Below are positions 35,046 through 43,418 of a stretch of DNA of 64,000 nucleotides, piece by piece (the first letter of the stretch is position 1; each line of letters begins with the position of its first letter). The DNA is from Falsiroseomonas sp041690465 (GTDB lineage Bacteria > Pseudomonadota > Alphaproteobacteria > Acetobacterales > Acetobacteraceae): assembly GCF_041690465.1 (NCBI RefSeq), contig NZ_JAWLHG010000004.1, forward strand, positions 1 through 64,000, given 5' to 3'. The position numbers were made by a program, and so were the translations under genes. The notes below the pieces were generated by a model. That model worked only from the letters and a program-made list of their open reading frames with translations, searched no databases and was not told the DNA's origin.

Positions 35046-35312
35046 ATGCCGCAGGCTCGTCAGCGCTCCCCGGCGCACCACACCCAAGCCGTCCGTGCCG
35101 CCATCGAGGCGATGGACGGCACCATCGTCATGGCCCGCGCCCTGGTCGAGGGCGGGCGCCGGATCGATCTCGCCGGTCTCGAGGGCGAGACCGGCCGGCT
35201 CTGCGCGGCGGTGATGGCGCTGGACGGCGCCGAGGCACGACGCCTCCGCCCCGCGCTCGAAGCCCTGCGCCGGCAGGTGGATGGCCTCGCCTCCCGCCTC
35301 GCGACGGACTGA
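35046..35312 (+). CDS. Small hypothetical protein at the fliO-fliP operon start
   Basis: An 88-residue protein, helical and charged, with AAIEAMDGTIVMARALVEGGRRIDLAGLEG and a C-terminal ALRRQVDGLASRLATD. It resembles short coiled-coil flagellar accessory or chaperone proteins, but no family is recognised. It lies 36 bp before fliO in the same direction and is divergent from flgB, so it is likely part of flagellar assembly by context only. Confidence 0.55.
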   Translation: MPQARQRSPAHHTQAVRAAIEAMDGTIVMARALVEGGRRIDLAGLEGETGRLCAAVMALDGAEARRLRPALEALRRQVDGLASRLATD

Positions 35313-35348
35313 CCCCTTCCCTTCCGCGCGTCCCAGAATGGAGACCGC

Positions 35349-35627
35349 ATGCACGAGATCGGCTGGACCGGCCTGATCACCGCCGCCGCCGCCCTGGTCG
35401 GCGTGCTCGGCGCGCTGGTGCTGGCGCTGCGCGGGCTGCGCGCGGCGGGGCTGGCGCGCGCGGGCGGCAGACGGCTGGCGGTGGAGGAGGCGATCGCCCT
35501 CGACACGCGGCGCCGGCTGGTGCTGGTGCGCTGCGACGACCGCCACCTGCTTCTGCTGACGGGCGGCACACAGGATGCGGTGGTCGGCTGGCTGTCGCCG
35601 GCGCAGGCCGCGGAGCCGCCGGCATGA
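35349..35627 (+). CDS. fliO: Flagellar biosynthetic protein FliO
   Basis: The 92-residue protein has one N-terminal helix (LITAAAALVGVLGALVLALRGLRAAG) and a small cytoplasmic domain with RRLVLVRCDDRHLLLLTGG, the FliO fold pattern. FliO assists assembly of the FliP complex. It overlaps fliP by 4 nt (ATGA). Short FliO proteins of this size are usual in alphaproteobacteria. Confidence 0.85.
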   Translation: MHEIGWTGLITAAAALVGVLGALVLALRGLRAAGLARAGGRRLAVEEAIALDTRRRLVLVRCDDRHLLLLTGGTQDAVVGWLSPAQAAEPPA

Positions 35628-36331
35628 CGCGCCTGCTCGCCCTCCTGCTGCTGCTGCCGGGTGCGGCGCTCGGGCAGAGCCTCAACCTTGATCTCGGCGG
35701 CGAAGGGGCGGGCGCCACGGCGCGGCTGGTGCAGCTCACCGCGCTGATCGGCCTGCTCTCGCTCGCCCCTGCCCTGCTTGTGATGGTCACCGCCTTCGCG
35801 CGCATCGTCATCGTGCTGGCACTGCTGCGCACCGCCATCGGCGCGCCCTCCATCCCGCCCAACCCGGTGCTGATCGCGCTGGCGCTGTTCCTGACGCTGT
35901 TCGTGATGGAGCCGGCGCTGATGGCGGCGTGGGAGACCGGCATCCGCCCGATGACGGAAGGCGGCCTCGCCGAGCTGGAGGGCCTGACCGCCGCCGCCGA
36001 GCCGTTCCGCCGCTTCATGGCCGCGCAGGTGCGCGATGCCGACCTGGCGCTGTTCCTCGATCTCGCCAACCTGCCGCCGGCGCCGGCCGAGCAGGCGCCC
36101 TGGCGCGCACTGATGCCGGCCTTCCTGATCGGTGAGCTGCGCCGCGGCTTCGAGATCGGCTTCCTGCTCTTCCTGCCCTTCCTGGTGATCGACCTTGTGG
36201 CGGCCAGCGTGCTGATGTCGCTCGGCATGATGATGCTGCCGCCGACCGTGGTGGCGCTGCCGTTCAAGCTCGCCTTCTTCGTGCTGGTGGATGGGTGGCG
36301 GCTGGTTGCCGGCAGCCTGGTGCAGGGCTTC
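35624..36331 (+). CDS. fliP: Flagellar biosynthetic protein FliP; reading frame has no stop at the normal end
   Basis: The frame from 35624 encodes a signal peptide (LLLLPGAALGQ) and the FliP core. Visible are TAFARIVIVLALLRTAIGAPSIPPNPVLIALALFLTLFVM, FEIGFLLFLPFLVIDLVAASVLMSLGMMMLPP and a final LVDGWRLVAGSLVQGF. Homologues stop right after SLVQSF. Here the codons continue TCA ACC TTG TGC into a palindrome (36337-36408), and the frame stays open to 37951, out of frame across the next gene. The coordinates give only the homologous part. The tail would add up to about 540 unrelated residues, unless the true sequence has a frameshift. FliP forms the export channel with FliQ and FliR. Confidence 0.85.
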
Positions 36332-36336
36332 TCAAC

Positions 36337-36408
36337 CTTGTGCGGGGCCCGCTCCGTTCGCTGCGCTCCGCAGCGAACGGAGCGGGCAGCAGGCCACGCA
36401 GCACAAGG
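36337..36408. repeat. Long palindrome at the fliP 3' end
   Basis: A perfect 19-bp stem (36347-36365 with 36369-36387, GCCCGCTCCGTTCGCTGCG and its complement, loop CTC) is nested within a second pair, CCTTGTGC at 36337-36344 and GCACAAGG at 36401-36408. It begins one codon after the last FliP-like residue. The CGGAGCGGGC arm also occurs in repeat copy E, so it may be a relative of that family. It could also act as a terminator-like hairpin, although no T-run follows. Confidence 0.75.
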
Positions 36409-36515
36409 GCCAGTGACCCACGCGCCGCTGGGCGCCGCCCGGGAGTTGATTCCGGTTGCAACACGCAAGCCGTGCTCCCTAAGCTCGCATGGCAACCTCC
36501 CGATGCGGAGGCGTC

Positions 36516-37904
36516 ATGCGACGTGTCGTGCTGTTCCTCTTCGCGCTGCTGATCACGACCGGCGCCGCCGCGCAGGAGTCGGTGATCCAGTGCGGCCCCG
36601 CGATCGGCCCGACGGAGGAGGTGCGGCCCGGCCAGGGCTTCATGACGCTCTCCGACATCGTCGGACATCTGAGCGCGGCGGCACCCGGCCTGAAGATCGA
36701 GCGTGTGCGGCAGACGGCGCTGGCGGTGCCGACCGTCGAACTCGCCGTGCTGCGGCCAGACACCTTCCGCAGCCCTGCCGAATGGCGTGCCGCCTGGTTC
36801 GAAGCGGTGGTCCACCCGAGCGGCGCCCGGCTCGACGCCAACCGGCTGATCCGCGGTCGCGTCCACCCGCCGGTGGCGGAAGACCAGCTCACGCCACTGG
36901 TGGCCGAGTTTCCCTCGCTGCCGGGCGGCTGGTGGCCTTCGCGCTGGGATGTCTACGTCTTCGCCTGCATCGATCCGGGCTACGATCCCGCCGTCAGCAT
37001 CGGCAATGGCCGCGCGGTGCGCGCCTTCGCGCGCCAGCCGATGTACGTCTCGAGCCTCAACCTCTCCGCCGCAGTCGGCCTGGGCTGCGCACTGGCGCTT
37101 TATCTCGGCCTGGCAGTCGCGGCGGCGCAGACGCAGTCGCGCCAATATGCCTTCGCGCGCGCTTCCGCGGCACGGGAGGGGCGCGGCATCTCGCGCCTCG
37201 CCTTCTTCCTGCAGCCGCCGGTGATCATGCAGGACGCCTTCGGCCATTGCAGCCTGGCACGCTTCCAGGTGCTGCTGTTCACCTTGGTGATCACTGGCGT
37301 CTATGCCTATGTCATGGTCCGCACCGGCAGCCTGCCGAACCTTTCGCCAACGGTGCTCGGTCTGCTCGGCATCACGCTCGCCGGCTCGGCGCTGGCGAGG
37401 GTGGCGGAGGGGCCGGTGGTGGATACGCCCAACCGGCTCTGGCTGCTCGGCACCGGCGTGCTGGACCCCTCCCCACGCCTGCCGCGCTGGCACGATCTGA
37501 TCACCGGCGAGGGCGAGATCGACGTCACCCGCGTGCAGGCGCTGGCCTTCAGCATCTTCGCCGCCGCCGCGCTGGTGGTGAACGGCACCGGCGACCTCGA
37601 ACGCTTCGAGATCCCGGACCAGATCAACTATCTCATGGGTATCAGCCAGGCGGTCTACGTCGCGGGCAAGGCGCTGCCGCGCGATGCCGCGAAGCGCCTG
37701 AACGAGGAGATCCGCGCGCTGCGCGAGGCCGAGCGCGCGGCGCTTGCCGACCCCGGCGATGCCGCAGCGCTGAAGGCCTTCGAAACCGCGCGCAACGGCG
37801 TCGGCTCGGTGCTGTTCGACGTGTTCGGCGAACGCTTCGACGATTCGGCGCTGCGCCGCCTCACGCCCGGACGGCGCGAACCGCCGCCGCAGCCCGAGCT
37901 GTAG
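36516..37904 (+). CDS. Hypothetical secreted/membrane protein
   Basis: From MRRVVLFLFALLITTGAAAQE at 36516 (an ATG at 36489 adds nine residues) this is a 462-residue protein. It has a signal peptide, a soluble N-terminal domain of about 165 residues, then three or four transmembrane segments (ALALYLGLAVAAAQ, VLLFTLVITGVYAYVMV, TVLGLLGITLAGSALA, ALAFSIFAAAALVV). A charged coiled C-terminus with EEIRALREAERAAL follows. No family is recognised. Balanced composition supports coding. It is divided from fliP by the palindrome and converges on speE. Confidence 0.65.
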   Translation: MRRVVLFLFALLITTGAAAQESVIQCGPAIGPTEEVRPGQGFMTLSDIVGHLSAAAPGLKIERVRQTALAVPTVELAVLRPDTFRSPAEWRAAWFEAVVHPSGARLDANRLIRGRVHPPVAEDQLTPLVAEFPSLPGGWWPSRWDVYVFACIDPGYDPAVSIGNGRAVRAFARQPMYVSSLNLSAAVGLGCALALYLGLAVAAAQTQSRQYAFARASAAREGRGISRLAFFLQPPVIMQDAFGHCSLARFQVLLFTLVITGVYAYVMVRTGSLPNLSPTVLGLLGITLAGSALARVAEGPVVDTPNRLWLLGTGVLDPSPRLPRWHDLITGEGEIDVTRVQALAFSIFAAAALVVNGTGDLERFEIPDQINYLMGISQAVYVAGKALPRDAAKRLNEEIRALREAERAALADPGDAAALKAFETARNGVGSVLFDVFGERFDDSALRRLTPGRREPPPQPEL

Positions 37905-37907
37905 GCC

Positions 37908-38777
37908 TCATGCCCGTGGCAGGTGCCGGGCGATGTAGGGCGGCAGGTTGAAGGCGCCGACATGGATTTCCGGCGTCCAGTAGCCGGTGGTGTCCAGCAC
38001 CCCGGCGACATCGGCGCGGCTGCGGATCTCCGCTGCGCCGACATGGCGCAGCGTCGCATCCTTCGCGGCCCAGCCCAGCGTCATGAACCCGCCGACATAG
38101 GTCGGCACCGCAGCGACATAGGCCCAGACATCCGGGAAGGACTTCGCCCGTCGCAACGAGGTCTCCCGCAGCTCCTCGGCCTGCATCGCCGGTACGCCGC
38201 ACTGGTTCACGATCAGCCCGCGGTCCGAGAGGATGCGTGCGGAGTTGGCGTAGAACTCGTCGGTGAACAGCACCTCGCCGACGCCGATCGGGTCCGTGCT
38301 GTCCACGATGATGGCGTCGAAGGAAGCGGCCTCCGCCTGGCGGACATAGTCGATGCCGTCGCCGGTGATCACCTCGGCCCGCGGATCGGTCCAGGCATCG
38401 CCGGCGATGCCGGGCATGAACTCCTTCGCCAGGCGCATCACCTCGCCGTCGATCTCCACCATCACCGCCTTCTCCACGGTGCGGTGCTGGAGAACCCGCT
38501 TCAGCACGCCGCCATCGCCGGCGCCGATGATCAGCACGCGCTTCGCCGCGCCATGCGCGAGCAGCGGCACATGGGTGATCATCTCCTGGTAGACGAACTC
38601 ATCCATCTCGGTGATCTGCACCACGCCGTCGAGCAGCATCACGCGGCCGTGCAGGTGGCTCTCGAAGACCATGATGTCCTGGAACCCGGACTGCACCCGC
38701 GCCAGCTCGCGCTTGACCAGGAAGCGCTGGCCCCATTCGGGGTAGAGCGTCTCGTTCACCCAGGAATCGGTCGGCAT
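37908..38777 (-). CDS. speE: Spermidine synthase
   Basis: The 289-residue aminopropyltransferase has GAGDGGVLKRVLQH (decarboxylated-SAM binding), VEIDGEVMRLAKEF, ITGDGIDYVR and DSTDPIGVGE with the catalytic Asp. It transfers an aminopropyl group to putrescine. speD lies upstream on the same strand, but a strong terminator (38799-38828) separates them, so they may be independent transcripts. Full length. Confidence 0.95.
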   Translation of the reverse strand: MPTDSWVNETLYPEWGQRFLVKRELARVQSGFQDIMVFESHLHGRVMLLDGVVQITEMDEFVYQEMITHVPLLAHGAAKRVLIIGAGDGGVLKRVLQHRTVEKAVMVEIDGEVMRLAKEFMPGIAGDAWTDPRAEVITGDGIDYVRQAEAASFDAIIVDSTDPIGVGEVLFTDEFYANSARILSDRGLIVNQCGVPAMQAEELRETSLRRAKSFPDVWAYVAAVPTYVGGFMTLGWAAKDATLRHVGAAEIRSRADVAGVLDTTGYWTPEIHVGAFNLPPYIARHLPRA

Positions 38778-38798
38778 GGTGTCACCCCGTCGTCACAG

Positions 38799-38828
38799 AA
38801 AAAGGGCCGGACCCTTCGGTCCGGCCCC
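38799..38828 (-). terminator. Rho-independent terminator after speD
   Basis: On the minus strand a 10-bp stem GGGCCGGACC with loop GAAG (38804-38827) is followed by CTTTTTCTG, a classic hairpin and T-run. It lies 24 bp after the speD stop. It would separate speD from speE. Confidence 0.85.
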
Positions 38829-38851
38829 TCTACACAGTTCGGCGCTGCGCG

Positions 38852-39301
38852 TCAGCCGATCAGGCCGCGCTTGTGCTCGGCAAGCTGCACGCGCTCGGGC
38901 TGGAAGCCCTTCTTCAGCGCGGCGATGGCCTTGTAGGGGTCGCACTCGCCGCACATGAAGATGTCGATCGCGGCGTAGTCACGCTCCGGCCAAGTGTGGA
39001 TGGAGACGTGGCTCTCCGCCAGCACCAGCACACCCGACACCCCGCCATTCGGCGAGAAGTGGTGGAAATGCCCGTGCAGGATCGTCGCACCGGAGGTCAG
39101 CGCGCCTTCCCGCAGGACGGCATCGATGTGGTCGGGATCGTCGAGCTTCGTTGCGCCCCACAAATCCACGATCAGATGCACGCCAGCGAAACGGACGCCG
39201 TTCCGATGAACGAAATAGTCCTTGTCCGCCACTTGGCGGTCCTCGATCCGGGTGTCGCTCGGCATGTCCGAGACCATCCCCGGTTGGACGAGAGCTTCCA
39301 T
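38852..39301 (-). CDS. speD: S-adenosylmethionine decarboxylase proenzyme
   Basis: From MEALVQPGMVSDM at 39301 (an ATG 27 nt later is possible) the product is 149 residues. It has LAESHVSIHTWPERDYAAID, in which the Glu-Ser bond is the self-cleavage site giving the pyruvoyl group, and FMCGECDPYKAI with a catalytic Cys. It makes decarboxylated SAM for SpeE. This is the short bacterial class 1B form. Confidence 0.95.
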   Translation of the reverse strand: MEALVQPGMVSDMPSDTRIEDRQVADKDYFVHRNGVRFAGVHLIVDLWGATKLDDPDHIDAVLREGALTSGATILHGHFHHFSPNGGVSGVLVLAESHVSIHTWPERDYAAIDIFMCGECDPYKAIAALKKGFQPERVQLAEHKRGLIG

Positions 39302-39430
39302 GAAGCAGGGCCCCTTCCGACCAGCAGATGACCTTGGTGGCCGCAATCGGCGGCACCTCGTGGGGTCAACGGAGGCGGCATATGGGGCAAGGGGGTCGGG
39401 GGCGCAAGCGAAAATGGGACACTCGGGCCG

Positions 39431-39461
39431 AAAAAAACGCGGGTGCCCCCGCAGGGCACGC
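39431..39461 (-). terminator. Rho-independent terminator after the TPR/chemotaxis operon
   Basis: On the minus strand GTGCCC (39459-39454) pairs with GGGCAC (39448-39443), and seven Ts follow shortly after (39437-39431), about 70 nt after the TPR gene stop at 39532. This fits termination of the cheY-cheZ-TPR transcript. Confidence 0.65.
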
Positions 39462-39531
39462 GGGGCTTCACCGGCCGCCCCCCGGCCCGGCCGGAGACTT
39501 ACCTTGCCTATGCCGCCGCTGCCCGCAATGC

Positions 39532-42357
39532 CTACGGCCGCGCCGCGAGCCGGGCCGGCAGCCGCCGCGCCGCCTCCAATTCCTGCCCCAGCCGCGGCAG
39601 GTCCTCGATGCTGCCGATACGTTCCGCGGTCATCATTCCGAAGGTATCGCCGAAGGCGCCACCGGCCATGCGGCCGGCTTCCGCCTCGCGCAGCGCTGCG
39701 AGCCCCGCCTCGTCGCCGGCCAGCGCCAGCAGCGCGGCGGCGCGCGCGACCAGCCGGCGCGCCGGCTCCGGCAGCGGCTCCGGCGCGGGCGGCAGGGTTG
39801 CGGCGAGATGCGTGCGCATGGCCGCCGCCGCGCCGGCCCAGTCCTGCTGCGCAGCAAGCAGTTCCGCAAGCTCGCCGGCCGCCTGCGGCCCCGCCGCGCG
39901 ATAGCGCGCCGCCGCTTGCTCCGCTTGGCCGAGCCGCGACAGCGCGCGCGCCTCGGTCAGCAGACGCTCCTGCTGCAAGGCTTCCGGCAGATCGGAGGCG
40001 GCGGTGTCGGCCAGCGCCTTGCGCGCGCCCGCAGCGTCGCCGGAGCCGAGCGCGAGCCCCGCCAGGCGCAGCCCGAGCCGCGCCCGCGACTCCGCGCTGC
40101 CGGCACGCGCGAGCGCGCGCCCCAGCACCGTACGCGCTCGGTCAACGAGGTCGAGCGCGGCCAACCGCTCCGCCAAGGCAGCGAGCGCGCGTTCGGTCTG
40201 CTCGCCTGCCGGCAGCAGCGCCACATGGGTGTCGAACAGCGCCACCGCCGCGACCGGCGGCTCCTCCGCGATGGCGGCGAGCAGCGCTTCGACCTGACGC
40301 GGGCGGATGCCGGGCGCGACGTCGGGGAAGTGCTGTTCCGCCTCGCGCAGCGCCTCGAAGGCGCCGCGCGGGTCCTTGGCCTGCATGCGCAGTTCCGCCA
40401 GCCGAAGCCGGGTCGCGCGCTCCTGCGCGTCGCCGCGCCAGGCGGCGAGCACCGATTCCATCGCCGCCGCCGCACCCGGCGCATCCAGCGCGCCGGAGGC
40501 CAGCCGCAGCTCCACGCCGCGCCGCATCGCCACCGCGCGCGCCCGCCGGTCGCGGCCACGCGCGACAGCCTGATAGGCCTCGATCGCCGCCGCGGTCTCT
40601 TCGCGCGCTTCCAGCAGCATGGCGCGGGCGAGCGCAAAGCCCGGCTCTTCCTCACGCCCCGCCAACAGGCGCTCCGCCGCCGCCGCTTCGCCGCCCTCGG
40701 CCAGCGCTTCGGCGGCGAGCGGGCCGAGGCGGTTGCGCAGGGGCGACGGCCAGACGCGCAGCAGCGGCAGCGCCGCGGCGATCCGCGCCGCACCATCCTC
40801 GCCGCGCGCGGCGGCCAGCAGCCCGCGCCAGAGGGTGATCTCGTCATTCTCCGGCAGGCGGCGATGCAGCAGGCCCTCGGCCTCGTCCGGGCGGCCGGCG
40901 AGCAGCGCGGCGGCGCCGTGCAGCGCATGCGCCCGCGGATCCTGCGCCAGCCGCGGATCCTCGCGCATCGCCAGCGCCATCATCGTCTGCGCCTCCGGGC
41001 CGAGGCCGAGGGCGAGCAGCGCCTCGGCATGGCGCAGGCGCGGCAGGCCGCGGGCGAGCGGCTGCGCGCCGGCAACGGCGAGCGCGGCGTTACGCTCACG
41101 CCGGACCAGCGCCGCGACCGGCTCGTCCGGAAGGTCGAAGACGCGCGAGAGCGTGGCGGCGCCGCTCTCCTCGGGCGGCTCGGCGCCCAGCGCGAGCTCC
41201 GCGCCAGGGCCGGGGCTGGCGGCGAAGCCGGCCTCCAGCGCGCGCAGCGTCACCGTATCCGCGCGCGGCAGGATCGCCGCGCCGAGGCGCGTCGGCAGGA
41301 TATCGAAGGTGGCGGCGCGGCGGCCAAGCGGCGTCGCCTCCCCGCCCTCGCGCACCGTTCCGACCAGCAGCGTGCCGCCGGTCTCGGGATCGAGCACCGC
41401 GACGCTCGCGGCGGGCCGCGTGGCGCGCAGCAGCAGCCGCACCGGCGGGCCGGGATCGAGTTCCGGCCGAATGGATCGCAGCGAGGGCGACGCCTCCCCG
41501 CCGCCGATGTGCCAACCTTCCGGGCGGCGCGTCAGCACCGGCTCCTCGAAGGTCGACAGCGGCAGGACCAGCAGCGTGGCGTGCCGCTCGCGCGTCACCT
41601 CGGCGCCCGCAAGGCGCCCGCCGGCGAGCGGCGCGAGATCGAGCGACAAGGGCGCATCGAGCACCAGCAGCCAGGCGCCGCCACGTTGCAGCAGCGCGGC
41701 GCCGACGCCCGCGGCGGCGGGGATGGTGAAGCCACCGCTGGCTGGCCGCGTCGCAACGGCGGCTGGCGGCGGCGGCGTGGCCGGCGCGGCGGGGACGGTG
41801 GCGGGTGGCGCGGCTTGCGGCGCGGGTTGCGGGGTTGGCGCGACAGGCGCGGCCGCTGGCATTGGCGCGGCCGCTCCGGGCGCCGATGCCGGCGGCGGAA
41901 CGGCTACGGGTGCCGGTGCAGGCGCGCGCGAGGCAGAGGGCGAGCGCGCCGGCGGCGACGGCCGGGCAGGTGTCGCGCGTGCCGGCCTGGCAGCAGCGGT
42001 CGCGGGCGCCTGCGCTGCATCCAGCACATCCACCACGATGCGCGTGCCCAGCCGGAACACGCGCGGCCGGGTGCCGGGCGCGATGCCGATGGTCACGACG
42101 CGGCCGGCCTCGTGCTCGATCGCGCTGACGTTGCGCGGCGGGCGGCGGACCGCCGCCAGGTCGAAGGCGGCGGGTGCCGCGAAGCGCAGCACGATGCGGC
42201 CTTCCGCTTCCTCCACCTCGTAGCCGGTGCGGGCGGGCCAGTCGAACACCACGCGGCCATGCGCCGCATGGTCGCCGACCCGCACGCGCACCGGGGTCTC
42301 GGCGACCGCGCCGACCGGCAGAAGCAATCCGAACAGCAGGGCGGCGGCGCGGCGCAT
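39532..42357 (-). CDS. Large secreted TPR-repeat protein
   Basis: The 941-residue protein has a signal peptide (MRRAAALLFGLLLPVGAVAE) and an N-terminal beta-rich domain. That domain reads VFDWPARTGYEVEEAEGRIVLRF and resembles the AMIN-type peptidoglycan-binding domains of envelope proteins. An alanine-proline linker of about 90 residues follows, then many TPR-like helical repeats from about residue 400 to the end. It starts 4 nt after cheZ and is likely cotranscribed with cheY-cheZ. A role in motility or envelope anchoring is inferred only from position. Confidence 0.7.
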   Translation of the reverse strand: MRRAAALLFGLLLPVGAVAETPVRVRVGDHAAHGRVVFDWPARTGYEVEEAEGRIVLRFAAPAAFDLAAVRRPPRNVSAIEHEAGRVVTIGIAPGTRPRVFRLGTRIVVDVLDAAQAPATAAARPARATPARPSPPARSPSASRAPAPAPVAVPPPASAPGAAAPMPAAAPVAPTPQPAPQAAPPATVPAAPATPPPPAAVATRPASGGFTIPAAAGVGAALLQRGGAWLLVLDAPLSLDLAPLAGGRLAGAEVTRERHATLLVLPLSTFEEPVLTRRPEGWHIGGGEASPSLRSIRPELDPGPPVRLLLRATRPAASVAVLDPETGGTLLVGTVREGGEATPLGRRAATFDILPTRLGAAILPRADTVTLRALEAGFAASPGPGAELALGAEPPEESGAATLSRVFDLPDEPVAALVRRERNAALAVAGAQPLARGLPRLRHAEALLALGLGPEAQTMMALAMREDPRLAQDPRAHALHGAAALLAGRPDEAEGLLHRRLPENDEITLWRGLLAAARGEDGAARIAAALPLLRVWPSPLRNRLGPLAAEALAEGGEAAAAERLLAGREEEPGFALARAMLLEAREETAAAIEAYQAVARGRDRRARAVAMRRGVELRLASGALDAPGAAAAMESVLAAWRGDAQERATRLRLAELRMQAKDPRGAFEALREAEQHFPDVAPGIRPRQVEALLAAIAEEPPVAAVALFDTHVALLPAGEQTERALAALAERLAALDLVDRARTVLGRALARAGSAESRARLGLRLAGLALGSGDAAGARKALADTAASDLPEALQQERLLTEARALSRLGQAEQAAARYRAAGPQAAGELAELLAAQQDWAGAAAAMRTHLAATLPPAPEPLPEPARRLVARAAALLALAGDEAGLAALREAEAGRMAGGAFGDTFGMMTAERIGSIEDLPRLGQELEAARRLPARLAARP

Positions 42358-42361
42358 CGGC

Positions 42362-42946
42362 TCAAAACTCGGCCAGCAGACGGTCGATCTCGGCCTGGCT
42401 GACGCCGGCGCCGGGCAATTGCGGCCCCTCGGCGAGGCGGCGGCCCTCGGTCTCCTCGGCCACGGGTTCCGGTGCGCCGCGGCCTTCGAGGAAGCGGCCG
42501 GTGACGGAGGCGACGCGCCCTTCGATTGCCTTCAGCGCCGTGACCACCTTGCCGATGCGCTGGCCGGTGATGTCCTGGAAGCTGCAGGCTTCGTAGATGC
42601 GGGTGATCACGCCCTGCAGCGCCTCGGCATCCTCGGCGGCGATGCGGCCGGCGACGCCCTCCAGCACCTCGCAGCAATCGAGGATCTCGTTGGTGGCCTG
42701 CGCGGTGTGGTCCACGATGGCGTCGAGCTCGTCGGTCGCGGTGGGGATGTGGCTCTCGGTGATGTCTTCCACCTTGAGCCGCGCGATCTCCTGCTTGGCG
42801 CGGGCGACGGTGCGACCGAGCCCTTCCAGCTCCGCCAGCAGCGCGGCCTCGGTGGCCGAGAGGTCGCCGGCCATGCTGCCCAGCACGGCACGCACCGCCT
42901 GCTCAATCCGCGCCTGGTCGGGAGGAGGCTGGGCGCCGTCAGGCAT
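42362..42946 (-). CDS. cheZ: CheZ-type protein phosphatase
   Basis: The 194-residue protein has CheZ features: a long helical hairpin, a conserved CSFQDITGQRIGKVVTALKAIE with the catalytic Gln-Asp region, and the C-terminal peptide SQAEIDRLLAEF that binds CheY. It removes phosphate from CheY-P. Its start overlaps the cheY stop by 8 nt. CheZ in alphaproteobacteria is patchy, but the motifs are clear. Confidence 0.9.
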   Translation of the reverse strand: MPDGAQPPPDQARIEQAVRAVLGSMAGDLSATEAALLAELEGLGRTVARAKQEIARLKVEDITESHIPTATDELDAIVDHTAQATNEILDCCEVLEGVAGRIAAEDAEALQGVITRIYEACSFQDITGQRIGKVVTALKAIEGRVASVTGRFLEGRGAPEPVAEETEGRRLAEGPQLPGAGVSQAEIDRLLAEF

Positions 42947-43319
42947 GGACCATGACCTTCTCGATCTTCTCGCGCAGGGTTTCCGCGTTGAATGGCTTGA
43001 CGATGTAGTTGGAGACGCCGGCCTGCTTGGCGGCGACCACGTTTTCCGTCTTGCTCTCGGCGGTGATCATGATGAAGGGGGTGTGCTTCAGCCTGGCATC
43101 GGCGCGCACCTCCTTCAGCAGGTCGAGGCCCGTCATCGGGGCCATGTTCCAGTCGCTGATCACCAGGCCGAAATTGCCGGTGCGCAGCTTCTGCAGCGCC
43201 TCCTGCCCGTCCGTCGCCTCCTCCACGTTCTCGATTTCGAGCTGCTTGAGGAGGTTCCGGATGATGCGCAGCATCGTCTTGTAGTCGTCCACGATCAGGA
43301 CCGGCGTGCTCTTGTCCAT
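42939..43319 (-). CDS. cheY: Chemotaxis response regulator CheY
   Basis: A single 126-residue receiver domain from MDKSTPVLIVDDYKTMLRII. The phospho-acceptor Asp is in VISDWNMAPMTG, the Thr in MITAESKTEN and the Lys in YIVKPFNAETL. It is closest to stand-alone CheY proteins that bind FliM. An ATG at 43340 would add seven residues. It is directly coupled to cheZ. Confidence 0.94.
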   Translation of the reverse strand: MDKSTPVLIVDDYKTMLRIIRNLLKQLEIENVEEATDGQEALQKLRTGNFGLVISDWNMAPMTGLDLLKEVRADARLKHTPFIMITAESKTENVVAAKQAGVSNYIVKPFNAETLREKIEKVMVHA

Positions 43320-43418
43320 GCCTGTTTCACCCATGTGCAAATCGATCGCGCCATCCTGGCGTGAAGAATGAATCCGGCTTAGCGGGCTTGCATGAACGCA
43401 TCGCCAACGCCGGCGCGC

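Noticed and set aside
43320..43418. A sigma-54 promoter for cheY
   Set aside because: TGGCGCG and TTGC are present, but the GG-to-GC spacing is 12 rather than 10 bases.
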